Shown here: positions 33,205 through 43,516 of the stretch, in pieces | How the letters are laid out: each line of letters starts with the position of its first letter | How positions within the stretch are numbered: position 1 is the stretch's first letter | Assembly: GCA_963777775.1 (NCBI GenBank) | Contig: CAVZRL010000009.1 | Span: 1,488,001-1,552,000 of the forward strand | Length of the DNA: 64,000 nt | Source: WHSW01 sp963777775 | GTDB lineage: Bacteria; Actinomycetota; Thermoleophilia; Solirubrobacterales; 70-9 | Direction of reading: 5' to 3' | Program-made: the position numbers and the translations under genes | The notes under the pieces: model-generated | Told to the model about the DNA's origin: nothing | The model's input: only the letters and a program-made list of their open reading frames with translations | The model's database searches: none

Positions 33205-33743
33205 CTGCGCTCGCGGAGCTTGCGGATCGCCTCGGTTGCCGCGGTCCGGGCGTTGACGGTGCCCAGCATCAGCCGCTCGCCGACCGAGCCGTTGGGCGGC
33301 ATGGCGCCCATCTGGCGCCCCATCTCGGTGCCGTTGGTGTAGGCGAGGTTGCGGCAGATCTTGCCGTCGCGGATCGTCAGCATGTCGATCCCTTCGAGGT
33401 CGATCCGGGCGCCGGTCGGGCTCAGGCCCTCGAACTTGACCGGGCCGTTGAAGGTGCCGGTGGCGTGCCAGCGCACTGCCGCCTGGTCGCCGGAGGCGAC
33501 GATGTCGAGGACCTCGAAGCGGAAGTCGGGAAAGGCCTTGAACAGGTTGCGAAACCAGGCGCTGTATGTCCCCGGCACCTCCAGCTCCACCATGCCGTAG
33601 ATGTAGCCCTTGCCGCCGGGCTCCCACATCGACATCATCGCGTCGACGTCTCGGTTGCCGACCGCCTCGAAGTACTCCTTCGCGATCGTCTTCGCGCCTT
33701 TCCTGCGCGCCTTCTTCGTCTGCGACTTGGTCTCGGTGGCCAT
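33201..33743 (-). CDS. SnoaL-like / ester cyclase (NTF2-fold) protein
   Basis: 180 residues. After a basic 20-residue tail comes an NTF2-like domain: A-K-E-Y-F-E-A-V-G-N-R-D-V-D-A-M-M-S-M-W, then F-K-A-F-P-D-F-R-F-E-V-L-D-I-V-A, and V-R-W-H-A-T-G-T-F-N-G-P. This pattern matches the SnoaL-like polyketide cyclase/ester cyclase group. Function not determined. It shares the CTAG stop bases with the convergent cupredoxin gene. Confidence 0.8.
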   Translation of the reverse strand: MATETKSQTKKARRKGAKTIAKEYFEAVGNRDVDAMMSMWEPGGKGYIYGMVELEVPGTYSAWFRNLFKAFPDFRFEVLDIVASGDQAAVRWHATGTFNGPVKFEGLSPTGARIDLEGIDMLTIRDGKICRNLAYTNGTEMGRQMGAMPPNGSVGERLMLGTVNARTAATEAIRKLRERS

Positions 33744-33752
33744 GGCGGGAAT

Positions 33753-35753
<2,001 letters not shown>

Positions 35754-35757
35754 GCCG

Positions 35758-35973
35758 TCAGCCGATCCGGCGCCGGATCGCGTCTTCGAGCACCCCGAGG
35801 CTGGCTCTCAGATGCCGTGAAGAGAGGGGTCCGCGGCCGGGCACGAAGGCCGCCAGGGTCTCGCCGGACTCGGCGAGTTCCCACTCCAGGCCCCGAATCG
35901 CCGCTCGGCAGGCGACGATCGCATCCTCGGGTGGGATCTCGAGCTGCAGTCCGGTGAGCCGCTTCGACACCAC
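35758..35973 (-). CDS. Small hypothetical protein, 71 residues
   Basis: GTG 35973 (or the adjacent GTG 35970) gives a short protein: L-Q-L-E-I-P-P-E-D-A-I-V-A-C-R-A-A-I, W-E-L-A-E-S-G-E-T-L-A-A-F-V, and a basic C-terminal helix. It ends four bases before the DUF255 start, so probably same transcript. The pattern of strand-helix-strand suggests a small SRPBCC or Bet-v-1-like fragment, but I cannot assign it. Confidence 0.55.
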   Translation of the reverse strand: MVSKRLTGLQLEIPPEDAIVACRAAIRGLEWELAESGETLAAFVPGRGPLSSRHLRASLGVLEDAIRRRIG

Positions 35974-36001
35974 CGCGAACGATAGTCGCCGGCGTGGGGC
36001 G

Positions 36002-36634
36002 CTAGTACGCGCGCGGGCGCTCGGCCACACGGCCGATCCACGCGGCCAGCTTCGGGTGGTCGTCCCCGAGCGGCTGGTGGTCGGCGAGCACGACGTGAAA
36101 GAGCTCGGTGTCGGCCGGGTCGCGACCGGCCGCGTACTTGAGGAACGGATAGGCGACGCAATCCGCCGCGCCGAACTCGCCGAACAGGAAGTCGCGCCCG
36201 TCGAGCAGGCGCTCGAAGATGGCCAGCCGCGCGCCCATCTCGGCGCCCCGGCGCTCGACCATCGCCAGCTCGGGATCGTCGCGCTCGAGCTCGTCCTCGA
36301 TCGCGTTCGGGGCGTCCTTGTAGACCCGCTCGAACCAGTCGATGAACAGGTCGAGCTCGGCCTGTCGCCCAGGATCGTCGGGGAACAGCGACGGCTGCGG
36401 ATAGCGGCGCTCGAGATGGCGCAGGATCGCGACCGAGTCGCTGACCACCTTCCCGGCGTCCTCGATCACCGGCACCAGTCCCTGCCCGCTGATCGCCTCC
36501 ACCGGGCTACGGTCGGCGTACTCGATCAGGACGGACTGCGCGCCGAGCCCCTTGTGAGCGAGCGCCAGCCCGACCCGCTCGCAGTTCGTCGACCACTCGG
36601 CCCGGTAGAGGCGGATCGAGGGACCGCCGGCCAT
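36002..36634 (-). CDS. Glutathione S-transferase family protein
   Basis: 210 residues. The N-terminal thioredoxin fold has I-R-L-Y-R-A-E-W-S-T-N-C-E-R-V-G-L-A-L and the cis-Pro/ligand region G-Q-G-L-V-P-V-I-E-D-A-G-K-V-V-S-D-S-V-A-I. The C-terminal helical domain has F-G-E-F-G-A-A-D-C-V-A-Y-P-F-L, the GST N-capping box region. Actinobacteria generally lack glutathione, so the thiol used (if any) is uncertain. It follows the aminotransferase gene by 12 bases. Confidence 0.83.
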   Translation of the reverse strand: MAGGPSIRLYRAEWSTNCERVGLALAHKGLGAQSVLIEYADRSPVEAISGQGLVPVIEDAGKVVSDSVAILRHLERRYPQPSLFPDDPGRQAELDLFIDWFERVYKDAPNAIEDELERDDPELAMVERRGAEMGARLAIFERLLDGRDFLFGEFGAADCVAYPFLKYAAGRDPADTELFHVVLADHQPLGDDHPKLAAWIGRVAERPRAY

Positions 36635-36646
36635 CTGCGAGCGGCG

Positions 36647-38029
36647 CTAGCCGCCGGTGACGTCGCGCGCGAAAACCTCGAGCGCGTCGGCGAAGGTCTG
36701 CAGGTCCTCCTCGGTGTGGGCGACCGACAGCGTCCACTCCTCCTCGGCCCCGGGAGTCATGAAGACGCCGTTGTTCATGTGGTAGAGCCAGGCCAATGCC
36801 GCGAGCTCATCGTCGACCTTGGTCAGGTAGTCGCGGTACTCATGCAGCGGCTCGGCGGAGAAGATCACGCAGCCCTTGGCGCCCAGGCCCTCCGTGTAGC
36901 AGGGGAGTCCGTACCGCTCGATGATCTCGTCGCAGCGCCCGAGCAGCCACTCGTTCGCCTGCTCGAGCTGCCGATAGGCGTCCTCGGTCAGCACCTCGGT
37001 CAGGGTCGCCGCAGCGGCGGCCATCACCAGCGGGTTGCCATTGAAGGTCCCGTACTGGTGCACGCGACCCTCGTCGACCGCGCCGGCGACCTCGTCGGTC
37101 ATCCCGATCGCACCGCCCGGGTAGCCGCCGCAGATCGCCTTCGCCAGGGTGACCATGTCCGGCTGGACGCCGAAACGCTTCGTCGCCCCCCCGCGGTTGA
37201 TCGTCGCGCCGGTCTTTACCTCGTCGAAGATCAGCATCACGCCGTGCTCGCGGGTCAGCTCGCGCACCCGCTCGAGGTAGCCCTCGACCGGCGGGATGAT
37301 GTTGATGTTCATCATCGCCGGCTCCATGATCAGCCCGGCGACCTGGCCCTCGAGCTTGCCCAACACCTTCTCGAGCGCCTCGGCGTCGTTGAAGGGGACC
37401 GCGCGGGTCAGCTCGGTGACCGCGAGCGGGTAGCCGTCCCCGTATGGGACCGAGCGCGGATCGTCGCGCTCGCCGAGCGCCTCGAGCGGCGGATACACGG
37501 AGACCATGACCGCGTCGTGGTGGCCGTGATATGAGCCCTCGATCTTCAGCATCATGTCGCGGCCGGTGACCCCGCGGGCGAGGTGAACCGCGTCCATCGT
37601 CGACTCCGTGCCGGCGTTGGTGAACCGCCACTGCGGCAGCCCGAAGCGGTCGGCGAGCTCCTCGGCGACGATGATCGAGCCGTCGGTCGGGGCGGCGAAG
37701 TGGGTGCCCTGGTCGTGACGCGCCTTGACCGCCGCGCCGACGACCGGGTTCGCGTGCCCGATGCACATCACGCCAAAGCCGTTGTGGAAGTCCACGTACT
37801 CGCGGCCGTCAACGTCCCAGACCCGGGCGCCGGTGCCGCGTTCGAGGTAGATCGGCCACGGGTCGTTGAGCTGGAACGAGGACGGGACCCCGCCCGGCAT
37901 CACCTTGAGACCGCGCTCGTGGCGCTGCTTGGACTGCGGGGTCCGATCGGCAAGCTTGCCGCGCTCGCGCTCGGTGAGCGCGGCGACCTTCTCGCGATCG
38001 ATGGCTGCGGTGGTGGCTTCGGCTGGCAT
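36647..38029 (-). CDS. Class III aminotransferase (glutamate-1-semialdehyde aminomutase-like)
   Basis: 460 residues, PLP fold type I. D-V-D-G-R-E-Y-V-D-F-H-N-G-F-G opens the large domain; the phosphate-binding N-A-G-T-E-S-T-M is near 139, E-G-S-Y-H-G-H-H-D near 164, the cofactor Asp in L-I-F-D-E-V-K-T-G (Asp269), and the Schiff-base lysine in T-L-A-K-A-I-C-G-G (Lys297). It most resembles glutamate-1-semialdehyde aminomutase and related aminotransferases, but no heme-biosynthesis gene is near, so it may be a transaminase of an amino acid or amine rather than HemL. Probably in a unit with the downstream GST. Confidence 0.86.
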   Translation of the reverse strand: MPAEATTAAIDREKVAALTERERGKLADRTPQSKQRHERGLKVMPGGVPSSFQLNDPWPIYLERGTGARVWDVDGREYVDFHNGFGVMCIGHANPVVGAAVKARHDQGTHFAAPTDGSIIVAEELADRFGLPQWRFTNAGTESTMDAVHLARGVTGRDMMLKIEGSYHGHHDAVMVSVYPPLEALGERDDPRSVPYGDGYPLAVTELTRAVPFNDAEALEKVLGKLEGQVAGLIMEPAMMNINIIPPVEGYLERVRELTREHGVMLIFDEVKTGATINRGGATKRFGVQPDMVTLAKAICGGYPGGAIGMTDEVAGAVDEGRVHQYGTFNGNPLVMAAAAATLTEVLTEDAYRQLEQANEWLLGRCDEIIERYGLPCYTEGLGAKGCVIFSAEPLHEYRDYLTKVDDELAALAWLYHMNNGVFMTPGAEEEWTLSVAHTEEDLQTFADALEVFARDVTGG

Positions 38030-38050
38030 GGGGCCCCAGGGTAGCGGGCG

Positions 38051-38536
38051 TCAGCGAGCCACCGCGTCCAACTCTGGCGCCGGGCTTTGGCCTTCCAGGC
38101 GCTTCCAGAGCGCGCCCAGCTCGCGCTGCTCGTCGACCGAGAGCAGGTCGAGGAAGTGCCTGCGCACCCCCGCGAGGTGGGTCGGCCGGGCGGCGTCCAG
38201 CTTCGCGTCGCCGGCGGAGGTCAGGTGGGCGAACAGGCCGCGTCCGTCGTCGGGGCAGCGCTGGCGCTCGATCAGCCCCTGGCGTTCGAGCCGATCGGCG
38301 AGCCGGGTGATCCCGCTCCGGCTGAGCAGGAGCTTCTCGGCCAGCTCGCTCATCCGCACCCGCCGGCCCTCCGCGTCAGCGAGGTTGATCAGCAGCTCGT
38401 ACGAGCTCAGCGGCAGCCCGTGCTTGCGCTCGAGCTCGGCGTCGAGCTCGGCGAGCAGCCGGCTGTGCAGCTCGAGCATCCCCTTCCACGCTCCCCGCTC
38501 GAGCTGCGAAAGGCTGCGCGAATCGGATTCGTTCAC
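38051..38536 (-). CDS. MarR family transcriptional regulator (MhqR-like context)
   Basis: 161 residues from GTG 38536; a TTG at 38566 would add ten residues within the promoter and is less likely. Winged-helix core: S-S-Y-E-L-L-I-N-L-A-D-A, M-S-E-L-A-E-K-L-L-L-S-R-S-G-I-T-R-L-A-D-R-L-E-R-Q-G-L-I, and wing R-C-P-D-D-G-R-G-L-F-A-H-L-T. It is divergent from a ring-cleaving dioxygenase and a carboxylesterase, the same trio as Bacillus mhqR-mhqO-mhqD, where the MarR protein senses quinones. The 14-base direct repeats in the 87-base gap are its likely operators. Confidence 0.87.
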   Translation of the reverse strand: MNESDSRSLSQLERGAWKGMLELHSRLLAELDAELERKHGLPLSSYELLINLADAEGRRVRMSELAEKLLLSRSGITRLADRLERQGLIERQRCPDDGRGLFAHLTSAGDAKLDAARPTHLAGVRRHFLDLLSVDEQRELGALWKRLEGQSPAPELDAVAR

Positions 38537-38553
38537 GCGGTCCAGGGTAGCTG

Positions 38554-38592
38554 GTTGTAGACGCAACTACCTGATATAGTTGATTACGCAAC
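38554..38592. promoter_or_regulatory. Candidate MarR operators: 14-base direct repeat
   Basis: GTTGTAGACGCAAC (38554-38567) and GTTGATTACGCAAC (38579-38592) are direct repeats, each with inverted GTTG/CAAC arms, spaced 25 bases start to start. The AT-rich stretch between them (TGATATAG) could hold the -10 of one or both divergent promoters, so a bound repressor would block them. Confidence 0.6.
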
Positions 38593-38623
38593 GAGTTCCT
38601 AGCGGCGACAATGAGGAGGACGG

Positions 38624-39541
38624 ATGAAGCTAGAGGGCATTCACCACATCACGGCGATCACCGCAGACGCGCAGCGAAACGTCGACTTCTACGCCGGCAC
38701 ACTCGGCCTGCGCCTGGTCAAGAAGACGGTCAACCAGGACCAGCCGACCGTCTATCACCTCTTCTATGCGGACGAGCAGGGCAGCCCGGGCGCCGACCTG
38801 ACCTTCTTCGAGTTTCGCGGTGCGCCCCTGGGCCGGGCCGGGGCCGGGATGGTGCATCGGATCGGATGGCGGGTCGGCTCGACCGACGCGCTCGACTTCT
38901 GGGGCCAACGGCTGAGCGCGGCGGGCCACGAGAGCGCGCGCGAGGGCGAGCGTCTGCGCTTCGCCGATCCAGAGGGACTCGAGCACGAGCTGGTCGTCGG
39001 CACCGCCTCTGACGAGCCGCTGATCGCCGACCACCCCGACGTGCCGGCCGACCTCGCGCTACAGGGCTTCGACTTCGCCCGCGCCTATAGCGCCGATCCG
39101 GACCGCAGCGCACCGCTGCTCGAGGCGCTCGAGTTCGAGCCGGTCGCCGGCGGCTGGGAGGCGCGCGGCGAGCGGCGCGGCGGCACCTGGCGCTACGACG
39201 AGCCCCCGGCAGGGAACGGGCTCGAGGGGGCCGGCACCGTGCACCACATCGCCTGGGCCTCGACCATGGACGACCACCTGCGCTGGCGGGAGCTGGCGAT
39301 CGGAGCCGGCGCCCGTCCGACCCCCGAGATCGACCGGTTCTGGTTTCGCTCGATCTACTTCCGCGAGCCGAGCGGGGTGTTGTTCGAGATCGCGACGCTC
39401 GGTCCCGGCTTCGCACTCGACGAGGACCCCGAGCACCTCGGCGAGAAGCTGATCCTGCCGCCGTTCCTCGAGGACCGGCGCGAGCAGATCGAAGCGGCGC
39501 TGGTCCCGATCGAGAATCCCCGCGTCTCCCTGCGCCGGTGA
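38624..39541 (+). CDS. Ring-cleaving dioxygenase, VOC/glyoxalase family (MhqO-like)
   Basis: 305 residues with two vicinal-oxygen-chelate modules: first I-H-H-I-T-A-I-T-A-D-A-Q-R-N-V-D-F-Y-A-G-T-L-G-L, second G-A-G-T-V-H-H-I-A-W-A-S. Metal ligands are in the usual places: His in the first strand, His in V-H-H-I-A-W, and Glu in G-V-L-F-E-I-A-T. The family includes MhqO/LinE-type hydroquinone dioxygenases that open aromatic rings with Fe(II) or Mn(II). RBS GAGGA lies upstream of the ATG. It overlaps the next esterase gene by four bases (GTGA). Confidence 0.87.
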   Translation: MKLEGIHHITAITADAQRNVDFYAGTLGLRLVKKTVNQDQPTVYHLFYADEQGSPGADLTFFEFRGAPLGRAGAGMVHRIGWRVGSTDALDFWGQRLSAAGHESAREGERLRFADPEGLEHELVVGTASDEPLIADHPDVPADLALQGFDFARAYSADPDRSAPLLEALEFEPVAGGWEARGERRGGTWRYDEPPAGNGLEGAGTVHHIAWASTMDDHLRWRELAIGAGARPTPEIDRFWFRSIYFREPSGVLFEIATLGPGFALDEDPEHLGEKLILPPFLEDRREQIEAALVPIENPRVSLRR

Positions 39542-40200
39542 ACGGCGAGCTCGTCCATCTCCTGCGCGAGCCGGCGGCCGAGCCGCCCGGAGCGCTGATC
39601 CTCAACCACGGGCGCGGGACCGACGAGCGCGACCTCCTTGGGCTGCTGGACGAGCTCGATCCGGGTCGGCGGCTGCTCGGCGTGACCACCGGGGCGCCGC
39701 TGACCGACGTTCCCCCCGGCGGGCGCCACTGGTACCTGGTCCCGCGGGTCGGCTACCCGGATCCGGCGACCTTCGGGACCAGCTACGCGCTGCTGTCGAG
39801 CTTTCTCGACCGGCTGCTCGCCGCTCGCGGGATCGGCTGGGAGCGGGCGGTGCTCGGCGGGTTCTCGATGGGCGCGGTGATGTCCTATGCCGTCGGGCTC
39901 GGGCCCGACCGCCCGAGCCCCGCCGCGATCCTGGCGCTGAGCGGGTTCGTCCCGACCGTCGAAGGGTGGGCGCCGGAGCTCGAGGGCCGCGCCGGGCTGC
40001 CGGTCCTGATCCACCACGGGCTCAACGATCCCGTGATCGACGTGGCGCTCGGCCGGCGGGCGCGCGACCTGCTTGCCGATGCGGGCCTGGCGGTCGACTA
40101 CATCGAGACCGACGCCGCCCACTGGGTGCCGCCGCAGGTCCTACCGCGCGCGATCGAGTTGGTCGATGCGGTGACCGCGGAGGCCACCGACCCCGCCTAG
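39538..40200 (+). CDS. Alpha/beta-hydrolase, carboxylesterase/phospholipase type (MhqD-like)
   Basis: 220 residues. L-I-L-N-H-G-R-G-T-D-E-R-D-L-L is the oxyanion region, nucleophile elbow G-G-F-S-M-G-A-V-M gives Ser, and the C-terminal pieces H-H-G-L-N-D-P-V-I (Asp) and D-A-A-H-W-V (His) complete a triad. It is the size and pattern of small bacterial carboxylesterases grouped with MhqD. GTG 39538 overlaps the dioxygenase stop, so the two are coupled; a role in quinone/hydroquinone detoxification is inferred from the MarR-dioxygenase-esterase order. Confidence 0.85.
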   Translation: MNGELVHLLREPAAEPPGALILNHGRGTDERDLLGLLDELDPGRRLLGVTTGAPLTDVPPGGRHWYLVPRVGYPDPATFGTSYALLSSFLDRLLAARGIGWERAVLGGFSMGAVMSYAVGLGPDRPSPAAILALSGFVPTVEGWAPELEGRAGLPVLIHHGLNDPVIDVALGRRARDLLADAGLAVDYIETDAAHWVPPQVLPRAIELVDAVTAEATDPA

Positions 40201-40231
40201 ACGAAGTCGGGCGGCGGCTACCCTGAACGAA

Positions 40232-41260
40232 ATGGCATCCCTGCGCCTGATCCAAGGCTCCGCCGCCGAGCGCGATCCGGGCCCCGGCTCGCCAGCCGGC
40301 GAGGCGGATGCCGACAAGCTTGCGCTCGACGCGTACTCGGCCGCGGTCTCCAGCGTCGCCGAGCGGCTCTCGCCGTCGGTCGCCAGTCTGCGCGTCCAGC
40401 GCCGGACCCGCCGCGGGCGGGTCCAGGCGGGGGCGGGGAGCGGTGTGGTGCTCACCCACGACGGTTTCATCCTCACCTCCGCGCACGTGGTCGCCGGCAG
40501 CGACGGCGGCACGGCTCGGTTCACCGACGGGCGCGAGCTGCGCTTCGTCGTCGCCGGTAGCGACGCGCTCTCGGACCTCGCAGTGGTCCGGACCGAGGGG
40601 GGCGAGCTCCCCCCGGCGCAGCTCGGCGACGCCGAGGCGCTGCGGGTTGGCCAGCTCGTGGTCGCGATCGGGAACCCAAACGGGTTCGAGGGCTCGGTGA
40701 CCGCCGGGGTGGTCTCGGCGCTCGGTCGCGCCCTGCCGGCGCGCGTGGGGCGCGGGGTGCGGGTGATCGACAACGTGATCCAGACCGACGCGGCGCTCAA
40801 CCCGGGCAACTCCGGCGGCGCGCTCGCAGACGGGCGCGGGCGGCTGGTCGGCGTCAACACCGCGGTCGCCGGGGTCGGGCTCGGGCTGGCGGTGCCGGTC
40901 AGCGCCACGACCCAACCGATCATCGCGGCGCTGATCTCCGAGGGCCGGGTGCGCCGCGCCTACCTGGGGATCGCCGGCGGGCCGCGGCCGTTGCCGCCCC
41001 GGGCGCGGCTCGCGACCGGGGCCGAGCGCGGGGTCGAGGTGGTCGAGCTGGTCGACGACAGCCCGGCGGCGCGCGCCGGCCTGCGGGTCGGCGATGTGAT
41101 CTTCGAGCTCGACGGCGACCCGATCGAGTCGGCGGCCGACCTCCAGCGGCTGATGGTCGCCGAGCGGATTGGGCGCGACGCGACCGCGAAGGTGATCCGC
41201 GACGGCTCGGTGCTGGCGCTGACCGTCGTCCCGGCGGAGCTCGACAGCTCGCAGCTCTAG
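40232..41260 (+). CDS. HtrA/DegP-like serine protease (S1C) with PDZ domain
   Basis: 342 residues. The trypsin-like domain has the triad His85 (T-S-A-H-V-V), Asp115 (S-D-L-A-V-V) and Ser194 (N-P-G-N-S-G-G-A-L). One PDZ domain follows at about 245-335 (R-R-A-Y-L-G-I, D-S-P-A-A-R-A-G-L-R-V-G-D-V-I). Unlike most HtrA proteins there is no signal peptide or membrane anchor at the N-terminus, so it seems to be cytoplasmic unless a start further upstream is used; none is visible. Likely involved in protein quality control. Confidence 0.9.
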   Translation: MASLRLIQGSAAERDPGPGSPAGEADADKLALDAYSAAVSSVAERLSPSVASLRVQRRTRRGRVQAGAGSGVVLTHDGFILTSAHVVAGSDGGTARFTDGRELRFVVAGSDALSDLAVVRTEGGELPPAQLGDAEALRVGQLVVAIGNPNGFEGSVTAGVVSALGRALPARVGRGVRVIDNVIQTDAALNPGNSGGALADGRGRLVGVNTAVAGVGLGLAVPVSATTQPIIAALISEGRVRRAYLGIAGGPRPLPPRARLATGAERGVEVVELVDDSPAARAGLRVGDVIFELDGDPIESAADLQRLMVAERIGRDATAKVIRDGSVLALTVVPAELDSSQL

Positions 41261-41286
41261 CGCCACCCGGGCGTCCGGGACTTATG

Positions 41287-41300
41287 CGAACATACGTTCG
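41287..41300. promoter_or_regulatory. SOS box touching the start codon of the radical SAM gene
   Basis: CGAACATACGTTCG, a perfect CGAAC-N4-GTTCG box, whose last base is the first base of the GTG start at 41300. LexA bound here would block any promoter of the gene. The position suggests a transcript that starts at or near the start codon, or a downstream operator. Confidence 0.85.
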
Positions 41301-42319
41301 TGCGCTGGGAGCACCTGACCACCGACCACGACCAGCGCGCCCGGCTGCCCGGCTATCGCGACCCGGCGGTGATTCGGACCTTCGACGCTCCCGAAGCGCT
41401 CGGCACCCGCTTCTATGAGATCAACGCGCGGTCGGCGATCAACCGCGTCCCGAAGCGCTCCCGGATGCCGTTTCGGTTCACGATCAACCCTTACCGAGGC
41501 TGCAGCCATGGCTGCGTCTACTGCTTCGCTCGCCCCACCCACACCTACCTCGACCTCAACGCGCGCGAGGACTTCGAGCGCGAGATCGTAGTCAAGGTCA
41601 ACCTGCCCGAGCTACTGCGGGCCGAGCTCGCGCGACCGTCTTGGCAGGGCGCGCACGTCGCGCTCGGCACCAACACCGACCCTTATCAGTGGGTCGAGGG
41701 CCGCTATCGCCTGACCCGCGGCGTCTGGGAGGCGATGCGCGATTTCGCCAACCCGTGCTCGGTGCTGACCAAATCGCCGCTTCTGCTGCGCGACCTCGAC
41801 CTCTTCGCCGAGCTTGCGACGCGGACGGAATTCGTCGCCAACCTCTCGATCCCGACCCTCGAGGAGCGGGCATGGCGGGCGACCGAGCCCCACACGCCAC
41901 ACCCGCGCACGCGGATCGAGGCGGTCGCCGAGCTGGTTCGGCACGGGATCCCGGCCGGGGTCCTGATCGCGCCGCTGATGCCCGGGATCAACGACGACCC
42001 GCGGCAGGTCGAGCGGCTGCTCGGCCTGCTCGGCGAGGCGGGAGCCGAGAGCGTCGGCGGGATCGGGCTGCACCTGCGCGGCGAGGTACGGGAGATCTGG
42101 TTCGACTGGCTGCGCCAGTATCGCCCGGATCTCGTCGAGCGATACGAGCGGCTTTACGCCCGCGGTGCCTACCTGCCGCGCGAGGAGGCACGCCGGCTGT
42201 CGGGGATCGCACGCGGCCCGAGCGGGCCGCGGCGCTTTCGCGGGCGTCGGACGGGTGGCGAGGAGGAAGGGACGGCTAGGGAGCGGCCGTCGCCGGCAGA
42301 GCAGCAGAGGCTGATTTGA
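41300..42319 (+). CDS. Radical SAM protein, Rv2578c / SPL-related family
   Basis: 339 residues. The family N-terminus begins M-R-W and has S-A-I-N-R-V-P-K-R-S-R-M-P-F just before the radical SAM motif C-S-H-G-C-V-Y-C (Cys68, Cys72, Cys75; C-x3-C-x2-C). Then F-A-R-P-T-H-T-Y-L, a G-T-N-T-D-P-Y-Q motif and L-T-K-S-P-L-L follow, as in Rv2578c-like proteins, which are distantly related to spore photoproduct lyase. The substrate is not established; the SOS box at the start codon points to DNA damage. Start GTG 41300 fits the family beginning. The 3' end overlaps the convergent MFS gene by 44 bases. Confidence 0.87.
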   Translation: MRWEHLTTDHDQRARLPGYRDPAVIRTFDAPEALGTRFYEINARSAINRVPKRSRMPFRFTINPYRGCSHGCVYCFARPTHTYLDLNAREDFEREIVVKVNLPELLRAELARPSWQGAHVALGTNTDPYQWVEGRYRLTRGVWEAMRDFANPCSVLTKSPLLLRDLDLFAELATRTEFVANLSIPTLEERAWRATEPHTPHPRTRIEAVAELVRHGIPAGVLIAPLMPGINDDPRQVERLLGLLGEAGAESVGGIGLHLRGEVREIWFDWLRQYRPDLVERYERLYARGAYLPREEARRLSGIARGPSGPRRFRGRRTGGEEEGTARERPSPAEQQRLI

Positions 42320-43454
42320 TCGAGAGCGCGACGAGCACGGTCGACAGCGCGCAGGCGGCGGCGAGCACGAAGGCGGCCGAGTAGCCACCGAGCGCGGCGG
42401 CCGCCCCGGTCAGCGGGCCCCCGAGCCCCATGCCGAGATCGAAGAAGGCGGTGTAGGTGCCCATCGCGACCCCGCGGCGCTCGATCGGAACCCGGTTCAC
42501 GACCATGAGCGCGAACGACGGGAAGAGCAGCGAGAACCCGGCGCCCATCGCGACCGCGCCGATCACCGCCGCCTCGATCGTCTGCGCGGCGGCGATCACG
42601 GCGAGGCCGGTCGCCTCGACGATCCCGGCCGCGGCGGCGCAGCGAACCGGGCCGAAGCGATCAGGGAGCCAGCCGAGGAACACGCGCGCGCCGATCACCG
42701 TCGCCGCGAAGGCCGCGAACACGGCGGCGCCATGTCCGACCTCTCGCTGGCCGAGGTGCAGGACGACGAAGGCCGCCATCGCGGCGTAGCCGACGATCGC
42801 CAGCGCGAGGCCGAGACCGGGGCGAAGCGCCTCGTGGGCGAGCAGGCGGCGCTCGAACGCGAGGTCGTCGCGGGGGGTAAAGCGCTCGGGGATCCTGGTC
42901 GCGACCAATGCTCCGAGCAGCGGTGCCAGGGTCGCGAACGCCCACACCATCTCGTAGCTCGACGCGTGCAGGAGCAGCTCGCCGAGTGGCGGCCCGAGCG
43001 CGAGCCCTCCCCAGATCGCGAGTCCGTAGAGGCCGATGATGCGCCCGCGGCGGTCGGGCGGGGCGAGGTCGACGATCCAGGCTGAGCCGGCGGTGTAGAC
43101 GGCGCCCTCGCCGGCGCCGAGGAAGAGCCGCGAGACGATCAGCCCCGGGACCCCGGCCGGGACGAAGAGCAGGAGGCCGGAGACCGCGGTCGCGAGCGCG
43201 CCCCAGATCACCACCCGGCGGCGGCCCCGGCGATCGGCGAAGTGGCCGGCGAGCGGCCGGCAGGCGAGACCGGTGATCGCGAACGCACCGGTGACGATCC
43301 CGACCTCCACCTCACCGCCTCCGAGCGGGCCGGTGACGTAGCGCGGCAGGACCGGCAGGGTGGCGCCGATCGAGAGCAGCCCGAGTCCGGTGACGACGAA
43401 GATTCCGGCGAACGCGGCCTGGGCGCTGGAGAGCCGATTGGCGGTGAAAGGCAC
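42276..43454 (-). CDS. MFS transporter
   Basis: 392 residues with 12 predicted membrane segments. The major facilitator signature G-H-F-A-D-R-R-G-R-R-R-V lies between segments 2 and 3, and a second P-D-R-F-G-P-V-R-C loop between segments 8 and 9, so the two halves repeat. Sugar/drug exporter-type MFS (bacterial DHA1-like); substrate unknown. GTG 43454 is divergent from acetyl-CoA synthetase, with 62 bases between. Confidence 0.87.
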   Translation of the reverse strand: MPFTANRLSSAQAAFAGIFVVTGLGLLSIGATLPVLPRYVTGPLGGGEVEVGIVTGAFAITGLACRPLAGHFADRRGRRRVVIWGALATAVSGLLLFVPAGVPGLIVSRLFLGAGEGAVYTAGSAWIVDLAPPDRRGRIIGLYGLAIWGGLALGPPLGELLLHASSYEMVWAFATLAPLLGALVATRIPERFTPRDDLAFERRLLAHEALRPGLGLALAIVGYAAMAAFVVLHLGQREVGHGAAVFAAFAATVIGARVFLGWLPDRFGPVRCAAAAGIVEATGLAVIAAAQTIEAAVIGAVAMGAGFSLLFPSFALMVVNRVPIERRGVAMGTYTAFFDLGMGLGGPLTGAAAALGGYSAAFVLAAACALSTVLVALSIKSASAALPATAAP

Positions 43455-43516
43455 GCCGTAATGGATAGCGTGCGGTCCACAGCGATGATCGATCCAATCC
43501 AGGAAAGGAAGCGGCG

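Noticed and set aside
36647..38029. HemL (glutamate-1-semialdehyde aminomutase) proper
   Set aside because: The class III fold and lysine fit, but no tetrapyrrole gene is near and several sequence details also fit other aminotransferases, so no gene symbol is given.
38571..38578. TGATATAG as a fourth copy of the GntR palindrome
   Set aside because: It lacks the right half of the palindrome and sits between the MarR direct repeats, where it more likely serves as a promoter element.
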